A stretch of DNA of 64,000 bases, taken from contig JAHBYF010000004.1 of assembly GCA_019636095.1 (NCBI GenBank), forward strand, positions 164,501 through 228,500, given 5' to 3'. The first letter of the stretch is position 1. Each line of letters opens with the position of its first letter. Positions 63,099-64,000 of this stretch are shown in pieces. The notes beneath the pieces were generated by a model. It was given only the letters and a program-made list of their open reading frames with translations. It ran no database searches and was not told where the DNA came from. The position numbers were made by a program, and so were the translations under genes. The DNA is from Hyphomonadaceae bacterium. GTDB taxonomy: Bacteria; Pseudomonadota; Alphaproteobacteria; Caulobacterales; Aquidulcibacteraceae.

Positions 63099-64000
63099 TT
63101 GCCTAGAAAGGATCGCTCAGCCTCCATCCTTATCATCGGCGCGGGCCTCGCCGGCCTCTTCCTCGCGCTAAAGCTGGCGCCGAGACGTTGCGTCGTGCTG
63201 AGCCAGGCGCCGCTCGGCGAGGCGTCGTCCTCTGCATGGGCGCAGGGAGGCCTCGCTGCGGCGCTCGCACCTGGCGATGAACCTAAGCTGCACGCTCAAG
63301 ATACAATCGCGGCAGGAGCTGGCTTGGTCGATCCGGCCGTCGCCTCGCTTATCGCACGCGAAGGCCCAGATCGCGTCCGCGATCTCATCGCGCTCGGCGT
63401 ACCCTTCGATCGCACATCCGATGGCGCGCTGGCGCAAAGCTTGGAAGCCGCGCATTCGCGCCCTCGCGTGGTGCGGGTTTCAGGCGACCTTGCCGGCAAG
63501 GCGATCATGGATGCGCTGATCGCGGCGACGCGTGCGGCTGAGCACATCGACATCATTGAACACAAACGCGCGCGAGCGCTTCTACGTGATGCGAACGGAC
63601 GCGTGTGCGGCGCGCTCTGCGATGACGAGGAGACATACCCTGCGAGCGAAGTGATTTTGGCCACAGGCGGCGTCGGCGGCCTCTACGCGGTCACGACCAA
63701 CCCCATCGAAGCCCAGGGCCAGGGCTTCGCAATGGCCGCGCGCGCCGGCGCGCTCATTGCCGACGCTGAGTTCGTGCAATTCCATCCAACCGCCATCGAC
63801 ATCGGCCGCGATCCGGCGCCGCTCGCAACGGAAGCGCTGCGTGGTGAAGGCGCTCACATTATCAACGCCAACGGCGACTCCTTTGTCTCCGACCTCGCAC
63901 CCCGCGACGTGGTGGCCCGCGCCATTCATCTTGAGCGGCAGGCTGGGCGGGGCACTTTCCTCGATGCGCGCAAAGCGGTCGGCGCAAAGTTCCCCGCCCA
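63099..64000 (+). CDS. nadB: L-aspartate oxidase, N-terminal part only
   Basis: Opens with TTG 63099 six bases after GAGGAGG and stays open to the right edge, 300 codons visible. ILIIGAGLAGLFLALKLAP binds FAD; SSSAWAQGGLAAAL, ATGGVGGLYAVTTNP and ALIADAEFVQFHPTAID with EALRGEGAHIIN are NadB blocks. It oxidises aspartate to iminoaspartate for NadA. nadC probably follows outside the window. Translation may depend on opening the hairpin that holds its ribosome site. Confidence 0.95.
   Translation, partial: MPRKDRSASILIIGAGLAGLFLALKLAPRRCVVLSQAPLGEASSSAWAQGGLAAALAPGDEPKLHAQDTIAAGAGLVDPAVASLIAREGPDRVRDLIALGVPFDRTSDGALAQSLEAAHSRPRVVRVSGDLAGKAIMDALIAATRAAEHIDIIEHKRARALLRDANGRVCGALCDDEETYPASEVILATGGVGGLYAVTTNPIEAQGQGFAMAARAGALIADAEFVQFHPTAIDIGRDPAPLATEALRGEGAHIINANGDSFVSDLAPRDVVARAIHLERQAGRGTFLDARKAVGAKFPA

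Noticed and set aside
1..64000. CRISPR arrays, prophage, insertion sequences, rRNA
   Set aside because: No regularly spaced direct repeats, transposase, integrase or capsid-type genes, and no rRNA sequence were seen; the GH24 gene alone does not indicate a prophage.

Overview
The window looks like chromosomal DNA of an alphaproteobacterium with about 60-65% G+C. The gene content (muramidase-like protein of SpmX type, RcnB-like and glycine-zipper envelope proteins, TIGR02301 and YcgN families, PccA-type biotin carboxylase, Nudix NAD regulator, many secreted peptidases) suggests Caulobacterales/Hyphomonadaceae. That placement is inferred from protein families; there is no rRNA gene here. Coding density is high and genes alternate strands. 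Codirectional pairs are often fused by ATGA overlaps. Several convergent pairs share a four-base YTAG stop overlap.

Layout. 1-6.7 kb: start of a GH24 muramidase (cut by the left edge), mgtE, a broken secreted protein, a DoxX-like membrane protein, tRNA-Leu(GAG), a secreted protein, an orphan FliN-type protein, lipB, small proteins and a pectin-acetylesterase-like hydrolase. 6.7-19.2 kb: DUF885 lipoprotein, dicarboxylate/amino-acid symporter, pccA, GH5 glycosidase, a ParA plus partner pair, an RcnB-like protein, gor, a DUF559 gene flanked by inverted repeat copies, and purL. 19.3-29.7 kb: MaoC and PP2C pair, oligopeptidase B, Opp-type peptide uptake genes (binding protein and two permeases, no ATPase), a rhodanese/phosphatase-like protein, an ATP-grasp-like protein, an MBL hydrolase and two tiny membrane proteins. 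29.7-48.6 kb: acyl-CoA synthetase, pdxH, aroC, a membrane alpha/beta hydrolase, two related single-helix proteins, methyltransferases (including RumA-like and TlyA-like), an amidase, TIGR02301, a macrodomain protein, GT9-pyrC, ygfZ and a FabH-like synthase. 48.6-56.6 kb: a lower-GC patch with a TIR protein, an ACE-like M2 peptidase, GNAT, acyltransferase, LytTR regulator and MFS transporter. 56.7-64 kb: HD phosphohydrolase, tyrosine phosphatase and Nudix NAD regulator operon, a frameshifted M23 lipoprotein, mltA, then nadA, a secreted protein and nadB (cut by the right edge).

How it fits together. Many exported hydrolases (DUF885, oligopeptidase B, M2 dipeptidase, GH5, pectin-acetylesterase-like, amidase) plus Opp-type and DAACS uptake point to scavenging of peptides and polysaccharide fragments. 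The rest is core metabolism: lipoylation, propionyl-CoA, purine, pyrimidine, chorismate, PLP and NAD synthesis.

Strongest leads: (1) two matching TATGCTC-N5-GAGCATA palindromes in front of nadA, with a Nudix/winged-helix NAD regulator gene 3.5 kb upstream; (2) a DUF559 nuclease-like gene bounded by inverted copies of a ~48 bp palindromic repeat that supplies its ribosome binding site and encodes its C-terminus; (3) a low-GC TIR gene with a small convergent ORF; (4) a coupled ParA/partner pair without ParB; (5) a two-base frameshift in an M23 lipoprotein.
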